The translations under genes and the position numbers were made by a program. From assembly GCA_021202245.1 (NCBI GenBank), contig JAJQDK010000125.1, forward strand, positions 1 through 15,374: a DNA stretch of 15,374 nt, read 5' to 3'. This document shows positions 14,410 to 15,374 of this stretch, piece after piece. This DNA comes from Clostridiales bacterium. Lineage in GTDB: Bacteria; Bacillota; Clostridia; Oscillospirales; Acutalibacteraceae. Position 1 is the stretch's first letter. Each line of letters opens with the position of its first letter. Under the pieces are notes generated by a model. It worked only from the letters and a program-made list of their open reading frames with translations. It was not told where the DNA came from and did not search any database.

Positions 14410-15233
14410 TAAAATATATTGTTTGAATTCAAAATAAATCTGTTAAAGGTTTTTGCCACTCCGTCCTCATCGTTTGACTCGCAAATGTAGTCGGCAACAT
14501 TTTTCACATCACGCTCGGCATTTCCCATCGCAACGCCCAAGCCTGCATAACCTATCATCGTTATGTCGTTGTAATTATCGCCGAACGCCGCCAGCTCCTC
14601 ACGCTTAACACGCATTTTTTGCAGAAGAGGGGGCAGCATTGAGCCCTTGGTAACGCCGAACGGCATTATCTCAAGAAAATACGGCGCGCTCTTGTACACA
14701 TCCAGCAAGCCGTCATATCTGTCTGACAAAATTTTCTCGTATTTGTCAATTTCGTCCGGCTCACCGGCAAGCAAAATTTTGTTGATGTCAAACCGCACCG
14801 CAGAAATAAAATCATCAACAACAACCATCTCGGCTTTGATTATGTCACGCTCAACATAGGTATAATCATCAACCTTGCTGTCCGAGATAATTCGTTTGTC
14901 ATCATACGTGTTCATAGTTATGCTTGAGTCCTTGAGCACGCCCGCAATGTCGGGCAAATATTCACGCGGAAAATATTTGCTTACAACGGTTTCGCCCGTT
15001 GAGCAGTCTATGATTTTTCCGCCGTTAAACGCCATAATATATCCGCCGTAGCGTTCAAGCATCAAGTCCCTTGCAATCGGATAAATTCCTATGGGGTGTC
15101 TGCCCGAAGCGATAATCAGCTTTTTGCCCTGCCTTTGAGCCTCAAGCAAAGCGTATCTTGTGCCCGGCGTAATCTCTTTGTTAGAATTAGTCAGCGTTCC
15201 GTCAATATCAAGTGCAATCAGCTTGTAGTCCAT
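14409..15233 (-). CDS. Cof-type HAD superfamily (subclass IIB) phosphatase
   Basis: This 274-aa cytosolic hydrolase dephosphorylates small phosphometabolites, usually sugar phosphates or nucleotides, with broad range. All HAD motifs are present: I, D9-I-D11-G-T (nucleophile and acid/base); II, IASGR with S43; III, K196 in VTKGSML; IV, GDNYND at 218-223 (Mg2+ ligands). The alpha/beta cap lies at about 85-185, and the length is normal for the Cof/YidA group. The ATG at 15233 has AGGTGAG 4 nt upstream; the GTG at 15242 lies in that site. Its true substrate cannot be read from sequence. It is a single gene by the look of its own promoter and terminator. Confidence 0.9.
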   Translation of the reverse strand: MDYKLIALDIDGTLTNSNKEITPGTRYALLEAQRQGKKLIIASGRHPIGIYPIARDLMLERYGGYIMAFNGGKIIDCSTGETVVSKYFPREYLPDIAGVLKDSSITMNTYDDKRIISDSKVDDYTYVERDIIKAEMVVVDDFISAVRFDINKILLAGEPDEIDKYEKILSDRYDGLLDVYKSAPYFLEIMPFGVTKGSMLPPLLQKMRVKREELAAFGDNYNDITMIGYAGLGVAMGNAERDVKNVADYICESNDEDGVAKTFNRFILNSNNIF

Positions 15234-15318
15234 AAATCTCACCTAAAATCCGTCCGGCCGTCTGCAAAATGCTTTTTTATTGCCGAATGTCAAAACAGTT
15301 GAGGTTTTTTCTACCATT

Positions 15319-15346
15319 TTTTTAAATTTATTGCAACCGCTGTCAA
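15319..15346 (-). promoter_or_regulatory. Possible promoter of the HAD phosphatase gene
   Basis: On the minus strand a consensus TTGACA (15341-15346), a 16-nt spacer and TAAAAA (15319-15324), about 85 bp before the ATG. A second TTGACA at 15288-15293 has no fair -10 box. TTGCAA-17-TAGAAA within the same region is an alternative. Confidence 0.4.
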
Positions 15347-15374
15347 ACAGACTTCAGCGCTGTCAGCGCCACGT

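Noticed and set aside
15355..15370. GCGCT-GTC-AGCGC inverted repeat at the right edge
   Set aside because: Short, without a T-run, and cut off by the window, so neither terminator nor operator can be argued.

Overview
The window looks like a chromosomal segment of a low-to-moderate GC, Gram-positive gut-type Clostridia, most likely Oscillospiraceae/Ruminococcus-like. This is inferred from strong purine-rich Shine-Dalgarno sequences, the AT-rich intergenic spacers, and protein families I associate with that group: a WYL-type regulator, a DUF6465 lysine/alanine-rich protein, a giant 2-hydroxyacyl-CoA dehydratase activase, and a secreted GH13 amylase with a CBM26-like module. I see no phage, transposon, CRISPR, tRNA or rRNA signal. 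Nearly all genes lie on the minus strand; only two read plus.

Layout. (1) Positions 1-2106: a minus-strand pair (AEC-family permease, then a WYL-type regulator broken by nonsense codons) sits divergent from a plus-strand DUF6465 gene that has an in-frame TAA in its linker. Between the two promoters lies a 28-bp perfect palindrome. (2) 2073-7401: a probable three-gene minus-strand operon of a 967-aa double-ASKHA activase, a 429-aa 2-hydroxyacyl-CoA dehydratase-like protein and a YjdF/DUF2238-like membrane protein. It ends at a bidirectional terminator. (3) 7494-9342: two divergent genes (a small coiled-coil/acidic-tail protein on minus, a CpXC zinc-ribbon protein on plus). Each is preceded by a roughly 190-200-nt structured leader with its own promoter. 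The leaders share an 11-nt element in opposite senses, so the two RNAs could pair. (4) 9317-11606: citrate synthase followed by a DUF1275/YoaK-type membrane protein, minus strand. (5) 11841-14201: a secreted CBM26-GH13 alpha-amylase with its own terminator. (6) 14302-15346: a Cof-type HAD phosphatase with a structured 3' end.

Functionally the segment is mostly unrelated metabolic units: starch hydrolysis outside the cell, citrate synthesis inside it, and an ATP-driven radical dehydratase-type redox module of unknown substrate. I do not see a clear new multi-gene system. The parts least explained by known families are the paired structured leaders at 8117-8594, the two nonsense-interrupted genes within the first 2 kb, and the palindrome between the divergent promoters at 1262-1567.
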